From NCBI GenBank assembly GCA_965284435.1, contig OZ260083.1, positions 124,001 to 188,000 of the forward strand: 64,000 bases of DNA, in the 5' to 3' direction. Below are positions 42,872 to 52,369 of this stretch, piece by piece. Within the stretch, counting starts at the first letter, position 1; each line of letters opens with the position of its first letter. The notes beneath the pieces were generated by a model. The model saw nothing but the letters and a program-made list of their open reading frames with translations, was not told the origin of the DNA and made no database searches. The position numbers and the translations under genes are program-made. This stretch comes from CAIYZT01 sp947461435. GTDB taxonomy: Bacteria; Pseudomonadota; Alphaproteobacteria; Rhodobacterales; Rhodobacteraceae.

Positions 42872-43477
42872 TGCCATTCCCCGCACGACAATTGTTGCGC
42901 AAAGTGACGATGATCACGGACAACAACGTTCGCCGATCGGATGACAAAGGCCAAAGCCTCTCCCGGTGGCAGACACATAAATCCAGAAAAACAGCACATA
43001 ATCTTTGCCCAAACAGATAGGCCCCCATTGATTATTTTACGCGGTCATGGGTGGGTTTGGCGACAGGCTTCACCGCATTTCTGACATATTTTAAGCGAAA
43101 TTAAGCAGAATTTTTCCGCCATCATGGCTAAAATATGCCCAAGCGGTCTTTCAATACTCTCTTAGGTTGCATATCGCCAAAATTAACCAATTTCTCCCGC
43201 CAAAGTGATTCGCGCCCTCGGTCTTACAACCGCAGCATTCGGCGCGTCCTTGGCGGGGAAAAGCGGGAAGCGAAAAACAAGGTTAATAGAACTTATTGTT
43301 TCCAATATGAATTATAGTTAACTAAGACGGCCAGATTTCCCGCGACAGGGCCTCAGGCCCCCGCTGTTCCGGACGACGCCTGTCTGGAATCTGCACAATC
43401 CCTGAATCTCGCGCCCAGTGGCGGACCGAGAGAGTGAGCCGTAAGTTACAATCGCCCTAAAATCGAATAATTGTTTC
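42872..43477. promoter_or_regulatory. 606-bp AT-richer intergenic region inside the polysaccharide locus
   Basis: No gene is supported. Base composition is clearly more AT-rich than the neighbours, notably at 43080-43150 and 43280-43325. It must hold the promoter of the ExoY-like gene (minus). I see short direct repeats (TTAAGCGAAATTAAGCAGAA near 43090-43110) and an AT-rich block AATATGAATTATAGTTAACTAAG (about 43303-43325) that could be promoters or regulator sites, but no site I can name. The right side carries the dyad at the rfbA 3' end. Confidence 0.45.
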
Positions 43478-43493
43478 TTATTCAGAAACAATT
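43469..43493. other. 25-bp dyad at the 3' end of rfbA
   Basis: AATTGTTTCT / AGAAACAATT with a 5-bp centre. The loop contains the rfbA stop codon (minus strand). A weak T-rich stretch follows, so it may be the terminator of the flippase-rhamnose operon, or a regulator site. Confidence 0.5.
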
Positions 43494-44350
43494 CGGTTCA
43501 AATAAGTCCCATATTCATTTTTAGCGAAGGTTTTGGCGCGCTGCTTCAACATGGCCTTGTCCGTCCAACCGGCGCGAAAGGCAATTTCATCGGGGCTTCC
43601 CACTTGCAGGCCTTGGCGCTGCTCCAATGTGCGCACGAAATTGCCCGCGTCCAAAAGACTGGCATGGGTGCCTGTATCCAGCCAGGCAAACCCGCGCCCC
43701 ATGCGTTCGATCTTCAGGCTGCCCTCAGCCAGATACATTTCCAGCAGATCTGTAATCTCCAACTCTCCGCGCGCGGAAGGTTTGACCTTCGCGGCAAACT
43801 CCGGCGCGCGCCCGTCCAGAAAATACAGCCCCGTCACGGCATAGTTGGATGGCGGAACCTTTGGTTTTTCAACGATCTGGTTCACCACACCGGCCGCATC
43901 GAACCCCACCACGCCATAGCGTTCCGGGTCTGACACCTGATACCCAAACACCGTGCCGCCGCACGCTTGTCCGTCCGCCGCCGACAGCATCTCGGGCAGT
44001 CCATGCCCGAAAAAGATATTGTCGCCCAGAACCATCGCCGACGGCGCGCCCGCCAGAAAATCTGCCGCCAGCAAATAGGCCTGCGCCAAACCATCGGGCG
44101 ATGGTTGCGGGATATAGGTCAAAGAAATGCCCCACTGGCTGCCATCGCCCATCAAGCGCATGAACTGGCTTTGATCTTCGGGCGTGGTGATCACGGCAAT
44201 CTCGCGGATCCCGGTCAACATCAGCGCAGACAGCGGGTAATAGATCATGGGCTTGTCATAAATGGGCAAAAGCTGCTTGGACACGCCCATCGTAATGGGC
44301 CAAAGCCGTGTACCGGATCCGCCGGCAAGAATGATGCCCTTACGTTTCAT
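43478..44350 (-). CDS. rfbA: glucose-1-phosphate thymidylyltransferase
   Basis: A 290-residue RmlA enzyme, which makes dTDP-glucose. GIILAGGSGTRLWPITMGVSKQLLPIYDKPMIYYPLS opens the chain, and VLGDNIFFGHGL and GFAWLDTGTHASLLDAG are also present. Last gene of the flippase-rmlC-rmlB-rmlD-rmlA operon; its ATG shares one base with the rmlD stop (TGATG). A dyad covers the stop. Confidence 0.96.
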   Translation of the reverse strand: MKRKGIILAGGSGTRLWPITMGVSKQLLPIYDKPMIYYPLSALMLTGIREIAVITTPEDQSQFMRLMGDGSQWGISLTYIPQPSPDGLAQAYLLAADFLAGAPSAMVLGDNIFFGHGLPEMLSAADGQACGGTVFGYQVSDPERYGVVGFDAAGVVNQIVEKPKVPPSNYAVTGLYFLDGRAPEFAAKVKPSARGELEITDLLEMYLAEGSLKIERMGRGFAWLDTGTHASLLDAGNFVRTLEQRQGLQVGSPDEIAFRAGWTDKAMLKQRAKTFAKNEYGTYLNRIVSE

Positions 44351-45201
44351 CACAGCAATTCCTTCAACATGACGCTCAGTTCGGTTTTCCAATCGGGCCG
44401 CTGAACCCCAAAGGCGGCGGCCAGACTGCCGCAATCCATCCGGCTGTTGGCCGGGCGGTGGGCGGGCGTGGGATAAGCCGCGCTGGGGATATCCGTGATC
44501 TGGCAGGGCAGCCCCGCCTGCGCCATGATCTCCCGCGCGAAATCGGCCCAGGATGTGTCTGGCGCACCGCTGAAGTGATGGGTGCCGCCCTTCGAGCCCG
44601 CGACCATCGCCCGCATGCAGGTGAACAGCGCGTCCGCGATGGCGCAGGCCGGCGTCGGCCCTCCGATCTGATCGGCCACAACATTCAGCGCAGAACGCTC
44701 GCGCCCCAGCCGCAGCATGGTCTTGACGAAATTGCTGCCATGGGCCGAAACCACCCATGAGGTGCGCAAGATCAAGGCATTGCCCCCCGCCGCACGCACG
44801 CCAATTTCGCCTTTCAGCTTGGACCGGCCGTAAGCCCCCAAGGGGCCCGTCGGATCCTCGGGGGCAAAAGGCGCCGTGCCAGACCCGTTGAAGACATAAT
44901 CGGTAGAAACATGCGCAAACGGCACCCCGCGCGCGGCGCAGGCCCGCGCCATGGCCGTGGGCGCATCCCCGTTCACAATCGTGGCCGCAGGCTCTTCGGT
45001 CTCCGCCTTATCCACCGCTGTCCAGGCTGCGGCGTTGATCACCCCGTCCACATCCGCCGCCATCACGGCAGCGGCGCAAGCGGCAGGGTCCATCAGATCG
45101 GCCTCGGCCCGGGACAAAAACCGCGCGGTCACTCCGGCAGGCAAGCGCCGGGCAAGTTCATGGGCCACCTGCCCGGTTTGGCCGAAAACCAACAGCTTCA
45201 T
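44350..45201 (-). CDS. rfbD: dTDP-4-dehydrorhamnose reductase
   Basis: A 283-residue RmlD enzyme, the final NAD(P)H-dependent step to dTDP-L-rhamnose. N-terminal Rossmann motif GQTGQVAHELA, NAAAWTAVDKAE, STDYVFNGSG and YGRSKLKGE (catalytic Tyr-x3-Lys) are intact. The start at 45201 gives the typical MKLLVFGQTG N-terminus. It is the fourth gene of the operon. Confidence 0.95.
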   Translation of the reverse strand: MKLLVFGQTGQVAHELARRLPAGVTARFLSRAEADLMDPAACAAAVMAADVDGVINAAAWTAVDKAETEEPAATIVNGDAPTAMARACAARGVPFAHVSTDYVFNGSGTAPFAPEDPTGPLGAYGRSKLKGEIGVRAAGGNALILRTSWVVSAHGSNFVKTMLRLGRERSALNVVADQIGGPTPACAIADALFTCMRAMVAGSKGGTHHFSGAPDTSWADFAREIMAQAGLPCQITDIPSAAYPTPAHRPANSRMDCGSLAAAFGVQRPDWKTELSVMLKELL

Positions 45202-45271
45202 CGGCCAGAACCCTGCCACAGCTGGAAATCAGCCCCGCACGGGCCAAGGGCGGCGGACATCTTTTGTTTGG

Positions 45272-46312
45272 TCATGCCTTGACCCCCAACCGAACACCCA
45301 CCCCGGCGCGCGCTTGCAGGGGTTTCCACCACGCCTCGTTGTCCAGATACCACTGAACGGTCTTTTCAAGACCCTCTTCCACCGTCACCGATGGCCGCCA
45401 GCCGAGTTCGCTTCTGATCCGCGAGGGGTCGATCGCATAGCGCGCGTCGTGGCCGGGGCGGTCGGTGACATAGGTGATCTGATCGGCATAGGGCCGCGCC
45501 TTGGGGCGCTTCTTGTCCAAAATAGCGCAAATTGTCGTCACAAGATCAATGTTGCGCCGCTCGTTCTCGCCGCCGATATTATAGCTGCGTCCCACCGCGC
45601 CTTTTTGCACCACAAGCAGCAGCGCATCGGCATGATCTTCGACATAAAGCCAATCGCGCACATTCAAACCGGCCCCATAAACCGGGATCGGTTTACCCGC
45701 CAGCGCGTTCAAGATCGTCACCGGAACCAACTTTTCGGGAAAATGGAACGGACCGTAGTTGTTCGAACAATTGGTCAGAACCACCGGCAAGCCATAGGTT
45801 TCATGCCAAGCCCGCACCAGATGATCGCTGGCCGCCTTTGACGCCGAATAGGGGCTGCGCGGATCATAGGGCGTATCTTCCGTGAATTGACCCGTCTCGC
45901 CCAACGATCCAAAAACCTCATCGGTCGAAATATGGTGAAACCGAAAGGCCTCGGGCTTGCCCATCTGCTGCCAATAGGCGCGCGCCGATTCCAGCATGTT
46001 ATAGGTGCCGTTGATATTGGTCAGGATAAAATCACCCGGCCCGTCGATCGATCGGTCCACGTGGCTTTCGGCGGCCAAATGCATCACGGCATCGGGCCGA
46101 TGCGTGGCAAACACCTCGTCCAGTCGGGCGCGGTCGCGAATATCGGCCTGTTCAAACGAATACAGGTTCGACGTGGCAACCGAGGCGACATTTTCGGCGC
46201 AGGCGGCATAGGTCATGGCATCAAGGTTGATCACCTCATGCCCGCGCGCGATGGCCAGACGCACCACGGCAGATCCGATAAACCCTGCGCCGCCCGTCAC
46301 CAGAAGCTTCAT
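45272..46312 (-). CDS. rfbB: dTDP-glucose 4,6-dehydratase
   Basis: A 346-residue RmlB enzyme (extended SDR), forming dTDP-4-dehydro-6-deoxyglucose. TGGAGFIGSAVV at the N-terminus, HLAAESHVDRSIDGP, STDEVFGSLGE and YSASKAASDHLVRAW (Tyr-x3-Lys) are present. ATGA overlap with rfbC at 46309-46312. Confidence 0.97.
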   Translation of the reverse strand: MKLLVTGGAGFIGSAVVRLAIARGHEVINLDAMTYAACAENVASVATSNLYSFEQADIRDRARLDEVFATHRPDAVMHLAAESHVDRSIDGPGDFILTNINGTYNMLESARAYWQQMGKPEAFRFHHISTDEVFGSLGETGQFTEDTPYDPRSPYSASKAASDHLVRAWHETYGLPVVLTNCSNNYGPFHFPEKLVPVTILNALAGKPIPVYGAGLNVRDWLYVEDHADALLLVVQKGAVGRSYNIGGENERRNIDLVTTICAILDKKRPKARPYADQITYVTDRPGHDARYAIDPSRIRSELGWRPSVTVEEGLEKTVQWYLDNEAWWKPLQARAGVGVRLGVKA

Positions 46313-46875
46313 TTTGCACCCTCAAAGGCAAAGGGGCTGACAAAATCGCGCAGCAAAGGCGCCGCCATGTCTTTGGCCGACAGAACCGGATCGCCCGTCA
46401 GGGCCCAGTCAATGCCGATCTCGTCATCATTCCAGCGCACCGCGCCATCGCACTCGGGCGCATAAACGTCGGTGCATTTATATTGCACTTCGGTATTTTC
46501 TGCCCGCGTGACAAAGCCGTGCAAAAAGCCCTTTGGCACATACAACTGCTTGCCGTTCTCGGCCGTCAGTTCAACCCCCACCCATTTTCCATAGGTCGGG
46601 CTGCCACGGCGAATATCGACGGCCACATCAAAAATGGCCCCTTTGGAGCAGCGCACCAACTTGTCCTGCGCATGCGGCGGTGATTGAAAATGCAGCCCCC
46701 GCAGGGTGCCGATCCGCGCTGACATCGAATGATTGTCCTGCACAAAAACCACATCCAGACCCGCCGCCTTCGCCCGGTCCGCGTTGTAGGTTTCCACAAA
46801 CCAACCCCGCTCATCGCCAAATCGTTTTGGAGTCAAGATCACGAGGTCTGGCAAAGCTGTGTGTTCAATCAACAT
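46309..46875 (-). CDS. rfbC: dTDP-4-dehydrorhamnose 3,5-epimerase
   Basis: A 188-residue RmlC cupin. FGDERGWFVETYN, QDNHSMSARIGTLRGLHFQ (catalytic His in LHFQ) and PKGFLHGFVT are the family signatures. It starts 22 bp after the flippase gene, so the five genes form one operon. Confidence 0.96.
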   Translation of the reverse strand: MLIEHTALPDLVILTPKRFGDERGWFVETYNADRAKAAGLDVVFVQDNHSMSARIGTLRGLHFQSPPHAQDKLVRCSKGAIFDVAVDIRRGSPTYGKWVGVELTAENGKQLYVPKGFLHGFVTRAENTEVQYKCTDVYAPECDGAVRWNDDEIGIDWALTGDPVLSAKDMAAPLLRDFVSPFAFEGAK

Positions 46876-46897
46876 TCGGACCGCCCAAGAAGTTCGC

Positions 46898-48259
46898 CTA
46901 CCCCCTAGCGAAGGATGTCATGAAGTCAACCAGATTTGAATGCAAAAGGCCAACCGCAACCCCGCCCGCGGCCAAAAAAAACACCAGATCATGCCCAAAA
47001 TCCCATGCCTGATGCCGCCGCGCCAAAGCCACGATCGCAAGATGCGTCACCACCCCCGCCGCCCCCAGCGCCGCAAGGGCCCCCATCAAACCGCCAAGTT
47101 CGACGCCCACCACAAAGGCCGCTGTCTGCACCACCGCGCGCAGGGCCATGACCAGAAAATATCCCTTGGAATTGCCCGCTGCCAAGGCCGATTGGTCATA
47201 GGTCATCCCAATCACCTGCGGCATCTGCGCCAGCGTCAGCGCCGCCATGATCTGCGCCGCCGCCCCATACCGCGGATCATACAACAGCCCCACGATCTGG
47301 GCCGAAAACCCACCCACCAAAGCCAAAAGCACCAGAACGCTGCCGGTCAGCCCAAAGCGTAACCTGCGCAGTCGCGCTGCATTTTCCGCCGACGCGGCAG
47401 GGGGCCGGTCGCGGTAAATCGGGATCATGATCCGTCCGGTCACCGCCCCCGCCAAAAGCACCGGAAACGAGGCCAAGAAGTACCCGATGTTGTAAATCCC
47501 CAACTGGTCCAACGGCAAATTGGCCCCCAAGATCGCCTTGTCGCCCTGCGACAACAAAAAACCGCAGGCCGTCGACAGGAAGATCCATTTGCCAAAATGA
47601 ACAAGATCGTGCCCCGCCTCGGCCTGCCATTGCAGACGATTGGCCCGTCCTGGCAAAAAGGCGTGCATCAAAACCAACTTGGCCACGGCCCCCAGAATGG
47701 CCCCCCAAACCAGCGCCCAGACCGACCCCAGCGCAAAGGCCAGCGCCACGATCGCGGCGATGCCAAGGATCTGCGCGATCAGATCCAACAAGGTGACGCG
47801 CGCCAAAAGCAGATGCCGGTTCGCCGTGTCGATCCGCGTCGGGTTGAACCCCGAAATCAATAGCGTCAGCCCCGCTGCCGGCACCAAAAGGCGCAAGTCC
47901 GGCACCTCGTAAAACGCAGCCACCGGAACGGCCGCAGCGCAGGTCAACAGCCACAAGATCCCACCGCGCAGAACGTTGATGGTAAAGGCCGTGTCCAGAA
48001 ATTCCGGCGCATCGCCTTTCGGGTGCTGGCTGATCGCCGGACCAATGCCCACATCCGAAAACATCGCCAAGCCCACCAGAACAACCGACACCAAGGCCAT
48101 CTGTCCAAAGGCTTCTGGAAACAGCAGGCGGGTCAAGATCAGATTTGACGCCAACCGAAGCGCTTGCGTCAGCGCATAGGATCCCGCTGTCAGCATCGAT
48201 CCGGTCAGGGCCCGGGCGAACAGGCCGTCGGACAAGGGGGACGATTTGGCATCACTCAT
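46898..48259 (-). CDS. polysaccharide flippase (Wzx-like)
   Basis: A 453-residue oligosaccharide flippase of the MATE/MVF superfamily with about 12 helices. The N-terminus LTGSMLTAGSYALTQALRLASNLILTRLLFPEAFG is typical of Wzx/RfbX proteins. It would move lipid-linked repeat units across the inner membrane. It is the first gene of the operon with the rhamnose pathway genes, so rhamnose is probably a component of the exported polymer. The longer ORF to 48400 is rejected. Confidence 0.88.
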   Translation of the reverse strand: MSDAKSSPLSDGLFARALTGSMLTAGSYALTQALRLASNLILTRLLFPEAFGQMALVSVVLVGLAMFSDVGIGPAISQHPKGDAPEFLDTAFTINVLRGGILWLLTCAAAVPVAAFYEVPDLRLLVPAAGLTLLISGFNPTRIDTANRHLLLARVTLLDLIAQILGIAAIVALAFALGSVWALVWGAILGAVAKLVLMHAFLPGRANRLQWQAEAGHDLVHFGKWIFLSTACGFLLSQGDKAILGANLPLDQLGIYNIGYFLASFPVLLAGAVTGRIMIPIYRDRPPAASAENAARLRRLRFGLTGSVLVLLALVGGFSAQIVGLLYDPRYGAAAQIMAALTLAQMPQVIGMTYDQSALAAGNSKGYFLVMALRAVVQTAAFVVGVELGGLMGALAALGAAGVVTHLAIVALARRHQAWDFGHDLVFFLAAGGVAVGLLHSNLVDFMTSFARG

Positions 48260-48432
48260 CGGTGTCTCTGGCTTGCGGTTGCGGCAGATTTCTTGGGAAT
48301 GGCGCAGCAATTGGCCATAGGCAAGGAAACATTGCGTTTCCGCTGCCCCATTTGGGGGGGTGCGCCTGCAAGAAGGCTTTCGCAATGCGCCCGGCCCCAC
48401 TAGGCTGGCGGCACCTTTGTCCTGGTAGTCTC

Positions 48433-49641
48433 GTGCCCCAATTGACCATTGCCTATCTTGTTAACACCTATCCGCGCGCGTCCCACAGCTTTATCCGGCG
48501 CGAGATTCAGGCGCTGGAACGGCAGGGCCTGATGCTGCACCGCTTTGCGATGCGCACGGATCGCGCCGCGCTGAAAGACCCTGCCGATCTGGACGAAGAT
48601 GCGCGGACCGAACATGTTCTATCCGTCCCGAAACTGCGCCTTTTGCGCCTGTCCCTGTCCACGCTTGCGGCGCATCCGGCGCGCGCTTTGGCCGCCGTGC
48701 GTCTGGCCTTATCGCTGGGCGGGGCTGCCCATGCACGGCGGCGCCATCTGGTCTATCTGGTCGAAGCGGCCTATGTCGCGGCCCGCTGCCGTGCGCTGAA
48801 CATCGGCCATATTCACGCCCATTTCGGCACAAACTCCACCACGGTGGCGCTTTTGGTGGGGGCTTTAGGCGGTCCGGGGTTCAGCTTCACGGCGCACGGC
48901 CCCGAAGAGTTTGATGCGCCCCATGCCCTGTCCTTGGGGCAAAAGGTGCAGTCTAGCCGTTTTGCCGTTGCCATTTCATCCTTTGGCCGCTCGCAGCTGT
49001 GCCGCTGGGCGGATCCGGGCCATTGGGACAAGATCAAGGTGGTTCACTGTGCCATCGAACCGGCCCTGTTCAAGAATCCGCCCCCCCTGCCCGTCGGCGG
49101 CCCGCATCTGGTGGCCATCGGGCGGCTGTCGGCGCAAAAGGGATTTGCCCTGCTGATGGACGCGGTGGCTGCCGCTGTGCCCGATCTGCCGGGCCTGCGC
49201 CTGGCCCTTGTTGGCGACGGAGAGCTGCGGCCCCAGATCGAGGCGGCGATTGCCGCCAAGGGGCTTGGGGCGCATGTCCATCTGGCCGGATGGCAAGACG
49301 AGGCCGGCGTGCGCGCGGCACTTGCAGGGGCGCAGGCCCTGATCCTGCCTTCTTTTGCCGAAGGCCTGCCCGTGGTTGTGATGGAGGCGATGGCTGCGGC
49401 GCGGCCGGTGATTGCCACGGCCATCGCCGGTGTGCCAGAACTGGTAACGCCCGATGTCGGCTGGCTGGTGCCCGCGGGCGATGCGGCGGCTTTGGCGGAC
49501 GCGATCCGCACCATGGCCGCAACGCCGCTGCCCCTGTTGCAGGCCATGGGCTTGGCAGGCCGAACCCGGGCCTTGTCCCGTCATGACGCCGATACCGAGG
49601 CGGCCAAGCTTGCGACCTTGTTCAAAGAGGCGGCGCCATGA
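48433..49641 (+). CDS. GT4-type glycosyltransferase
   Basis: A 402-residue GT-B glycosyltransferase. The N-terminal domain opens with IAYLVNTYPRASHSFIRREIQALE, characteristic of polysaccharide-locus GT4 enzymes; the donor site has IGRLSAQKGFALLMDAV and the E-x7-E region PSFAEGLPVVVMEAMA. Start codon is uncertain: GTG at 48433, or ATG at 48385 with a better ribosome site (AAGAAGG), which adds 16 residues. Coupled to the next gene by ATGA overlap. Confidence 0.88.
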   Translation: MPQLTIAYLVNTYPRASHSFIRREIQALERQGLMLHRFAMRTDRAALKDPADLDEDARTEHVLSVPKLRLLRLSLSTLAAHPARALAAVRLALSLGGAAHARRRHLVYLVEAAYVAARCRALNIGHIHAHFGTNSTTVALLVGALGGPGFSFTAHGPEEFDAPHALSLGQKVQSSRFAVAISSFGRSQLCRWADPGHWDKIKVVHCAIEPALFKNPPPLPVGGPHLVAIGRLSAQKGFALLMDAVAAAVPDLPGLRLALVGDGELRPQIEAAIAAKGLGAHVHLAGWQDEAGVRAALAGAQALILPSFAEGLPVVVMEAMAAARPVIATAIAGVPELVTPDVGWLVPAGDAAALADAIRTMAATPLPLLQAMGLAGRTRALSRHDADTEAAKLATLFKEAAP

Positions 49642-50408
49642 CATCGATGATCCTTGCCTGCGCCAGCCATGCGCCCGCCATCTTGCAGGCAAATCTGCTC
49701 CGCTCTGCGGACATCGTCTCGGGGGCCTTGCCCTATCATGTCGAACAGGGCGCAGAATCGGCCAGCGCCGCCTATAACCGGGCCTTGCAGGCCACAACCG
49801 CCGACGTCGTGATCTTTGCGCATCACGATGTCTATCTTCCCCCGGGATGGACGGCGCTGCTGCGCCGGCGTCTGGAACAGCTTCCGCAGGACTGGGCCCT
49901 GTTCGGGGCTTTCGGGGTGGGGCTGGACGGGGCACATATCGGGCCGGTTTGGTCCTCGTCGCTGGGCCAGATCGTGGGGCGGGTGCCCTTGGGCCCGGTT
50001 CCGGTCCAAAGTTTTGACGAACTGCTGATCGTGATGCGCAGGGATGCGAATCTTCGCTGGGATGCGGCGCTGCCCGGCTGGCACTTTTATGGCACCGACA
50101 TCGTGGCCACCGCCCGCGCCGCCGGTCGCGGGGCCTATGCCGGCGCGCTGCCAACGGTCCATAACGACCGCTACCACGAGGCGCTGGGCCCTGATTTCAC
50201 CGAATGTTACCGCTTCATGCAAAGAAAATGGGGGCCTGTCCTGCCCCTGCGCTCGCCCATTACAAAGATAAGTCGATCTGGCCTGCACCTGATGCGCGAC
50301 CGCTGGAAGGCCCATCGGTCAGTCGGTTTTCGGTCCGGAATGGCAACAGGCACGGACACCCCCGTTGAAACTTTGGCCGAACGCTGCGGATGGGCCAAAC
50401 TTGACTGA
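49638..50408 (+). CDS. StrF-like glycosyltransferase (family 2 type)
   Basis: A 256-residue GT-A-like enzyme. The stretch SASAAYNRALQATTADVVIFAHHDVYLPPGW in residues 42-72 is characteristic of the StrF/glycosyltransferase-like domain (PF13712-type), with the HHDVY acidic pocket. It would act on a sugar in the polysaccharide. ATGA overlap with the preceding glycosyltransferase. It marks the right end of the locus. Confidence 0.8.
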   Translation: MTSMILACASHAPAILQANLLRSADIVSGALPYHVEQGAESASAAYNRALQATTADVVIFAHHDVYLPPGWTALLRRRLEQLPQDWALFGAFGVGLDGAHIGPVWSSSLGQIVGRVPLGPVPVQSFDELLIVMRRDANLRWDAALPGWHFYGTDIVATARAAGRGAYAGALPTVHNDRYHEALGPDFTECYRFMQRKWGPVLPLRSPITKISRSGLHLMRDRWKAHRSVGFRSGMATGTDTPVETLAERCGWAKLD

Positions 50409-50474
50409 CGCAGCCCCTTCAAATCGGTGCGCTTTACCGCCATATAGGGCCAAATCCTTTGCACCGAGGACCGC

Positions 50475-51389
50475 ATGATGTTTGGAACCACCGATAAACC
50501 CGCTGTTGCCTCTGACCTGATCAAGGACGGATCCGAGCGTACCTTTATGGCCGATGTGATCGAACCGTCGCGCACGGTTCCGGTGATCGTCGACTTCTGG
50601 GCGCCTTGGTGTGGGCCCTGCAAAACCCTTGGCCCCGCGCTGGAGGCGGCCGTGACCGCGGCAAAGGGCGCCGTGCGGATGGTCAAGATTAATGTCGATG
50701 AAAATCAGGGCCTTGCTGGTCAGCTGCGGATTCAATCCATTCCAACCGTCTATGCCTTTTTTAACGGACAGCCGGTGGACGGCTTTCAAGGGGCGGTTCC
50801 AGGTTCTGAGATAAAGGCCTTTATCGACCGGCTGGCCAAGATGGGCGGCGGCGTGCCAGATGGCGGTCTGGCCGAGGCTTTGGAAGCCGCTGAACAGATG
50901 CTGGAGGAAGGTGCTGCGGCTGACGCGGCCGAAACCTTTGCCGCGATTTTGGAAGAAGAGCCAGAAAATGCCGCCGCCTATGGCGGGATGATCCGCACCT
51001 ATATCGCCATCGGCGATCTGGATCAGGCCGATGCCTTCGCCGCCGCAGCCCCCGAAAAAATCGCGACGTCCAAAGAGATAGAAGCCGCCCGCGCCCAGAT
51101 CGAACTGGCGCGGCAGGCGGCCAAGGCCGGCCCCGTCGACGATCTGCGCGCGGCCCTGTCACGCGATCCGGCGAACCGCCAGACGATGTTCGATCTGGCC
51201 ACGGCGCAGCATGCATCGGGCGATATCGAGGGCGCGGTGAATACGCTTTTGGACCTGTTCAAACTGGACCGCGAATGGAACAACGGCGCGGCACGGGCAC
51301 AGCTTTTCACAATTTTCGACGCCCTTAAGCCGCAAGATCCGATCGTTCTGGCGGGGCGTCGCCGTCTTTCGTCGATGATCTTTGCCTAA
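50475..51389 (+). CDS. thioredoxin-TPR protein YbbN/CnoX-like
   Basis: A 304-residue protein with an N-terminal thioredoxin domain (FWAPWCGPCK, residues about 43-52) and C-terminal TPR-like helices with EQMLEEGAAADAAETFAAILEEEPENAAAYGGM. It matches the alphaproteobacterial YbbN/CnoX group of holdase co-chaperones, with a complete CGPC redox site. GAGGACCGC precedes a double ATG. Confidence 0.92.
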   Translation: MMFGTTDKPAVASDLIKDGSERTFMADVIEPSRTVPVIVDFWAPWCGPCKTLGPALEAAVTAAKGAVRMVKINVDENQGLAGQLRIQSIPTVYAFFNGQPVDGFQGAVPGSEIKAFIDRLAKMGGGVPDGGLAEALEAAEQMLEEGAAADAAETFAAILEEEPENAAAYGGMIRTYIAIGDLDQADAFAAAAPEKIATSKEIEAARAQIELARQAAKAGPVDDLRAALSRDPANRQTMFDLATAQHASGDIEGAVNTLLDLFKLDREWNNGAARAQLFTIFDALKPQDPIVLAGRRRLSSMIFA

Positions 51390-51418
51390 CGCGATAATCG
51401 ACCTAGCTGTAGGGCATC

Positions 51419-52057
51419 ATGACAAAACCAGACCTGCCCACCTCGATCCCCGTCTTTCCGCTGTCCGGCGCGCTTTTGTTGCCCCGTGCCCGCCTTCCGC
51501 TGCATGTCTTCGAGCCGCGATATATCGCGATGCTGGAAGACTGCATGAAAACCCAAAGCCGTCTGATCGGGATGATCCAGACGCAGGGGGCCGAGGGCAA
51601 GCGCCTTGCCTCGATCGGATGCGCGGGGCGTCTGACATCGTTTTCTGAAACGGAAGACGGGCGATACATGGTCACCTTGACCGGACAGTCGCGCTTTCGG
51701 CTGGGTGAGGAGGTCGAGGGGTTTTCGCCATTTCGCCGCTTTAACGTGGATTGGAACGGCTTTGATCGCGACCGGTCTGATCAGGACGAGACGGACCCGC
51801 AGCTGGACCGGCCCGCGTTTCTGGCCCTGTTGTCGCGCTTTTTCGAGGCGCGGCAGTTGGGCGTGGACTGGAAGAACCTGTCGAAAGCCGATCCGGAGCT
51901 TTTGGTGAACGCCCTGTCCATGCTTTTGCCGCTGCCCCCCGAAGACAAACAGGCGCTTCTGGAGGCGCCAAACCTGACGGACCGCCGCCAAACCCTGACC
52001 GCCCTGATCGAGTTCGCCCTGCACCGGGGCGAGGATGGCGATGAGATGATGCAATGA
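51419..52057 (+). CDS. Lon-N-terminal substrate-binding-domain protein
   Basis: A 212-residue protein that is a stand-alone Lon substrate-binding (LAN) domain: IPVFPLSGALLLPRARLPLHVFEPRY at the N-terminus is the family signature. It lacks the Lon ATPase and protease domains. Role unknown; likely cytoplasmic. Coupled by ATGA overlap to the Trm112 gene. Confidence 0.9.
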   Translation: MTKPDLPTSIPVFPLSGALLLPRARLPLHVFEPRYIAMLEDCMKTQSRLIGMIQTQGAEGKRLASIGCAGRLTSFSETEDGRYMVTLTGQSRFRLGEEVEGFSPFRRFNVDWNGFDRDRSDQDETDPQLDRPAFLALLSRFFEARQLGVDWKNLSKADPELLVNALSMLLPLPPEDKQALLEAPNLTDRRQTLTALIEFALHRGEDGDEMMQ

Positions 52058-52239
52058 CCACGACCCCGCCCGCCCATGACAGGCGCATGCTGGAGGCGCT
52101 GATTTGCCCGGTGACGCAGGGCCCGCTGACATGGGACGCAGAGCGCGCAGAGCTGGTTTCCAGCATGGCCAAGCTGGCCTTTCCGGTGCGGGATGGTATC
52201 CCGATCATGCTGGTCAGTGAAGCCCGCGCGGTCGACTGA
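52054..52239 (+). CDS. Trm112-family protein
   Basis: A 61-residue Trm112-like protein with LEALICPVTQGPLTWD and FPVRDGIPIML. It is a short zinc-ribbon-derived domain in which most metal Cys are lost (one Cys remains). It usually partners methyltransferases. It is the last gene of the plus-strand run from ybbN. Confidence 0.88.
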   Translation: MTTTPPAHDRRMLEALICPVTQGPLTWDAERAELVSSMAKLAFPVRDGIPIMLVSEARAVD

Positions 52240-52279
52240 CTGCTTTTGCCAAGGACGGTGCGGCGCGTTTTCTGGCAGA

Positions 52280-52297
52280 AATTGAGTGTGCTCAATT
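52280..52297 (+). terminator. weak hairpin terminator after Trm112 gene
   Basis: AATTGAG / CTCAATT stem, TGTG loop, followed by AACCTTTTTC. 40 bp after the stop codon. Confidence 0.5.
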
Positions 52298-52369
52298 AAC
52301 CTTTTTCAACCCCGTTTTGGCCCAGCGCCGCAGGTGCGCGATCAGGACATCAAAGGAAGATGAAAGATC

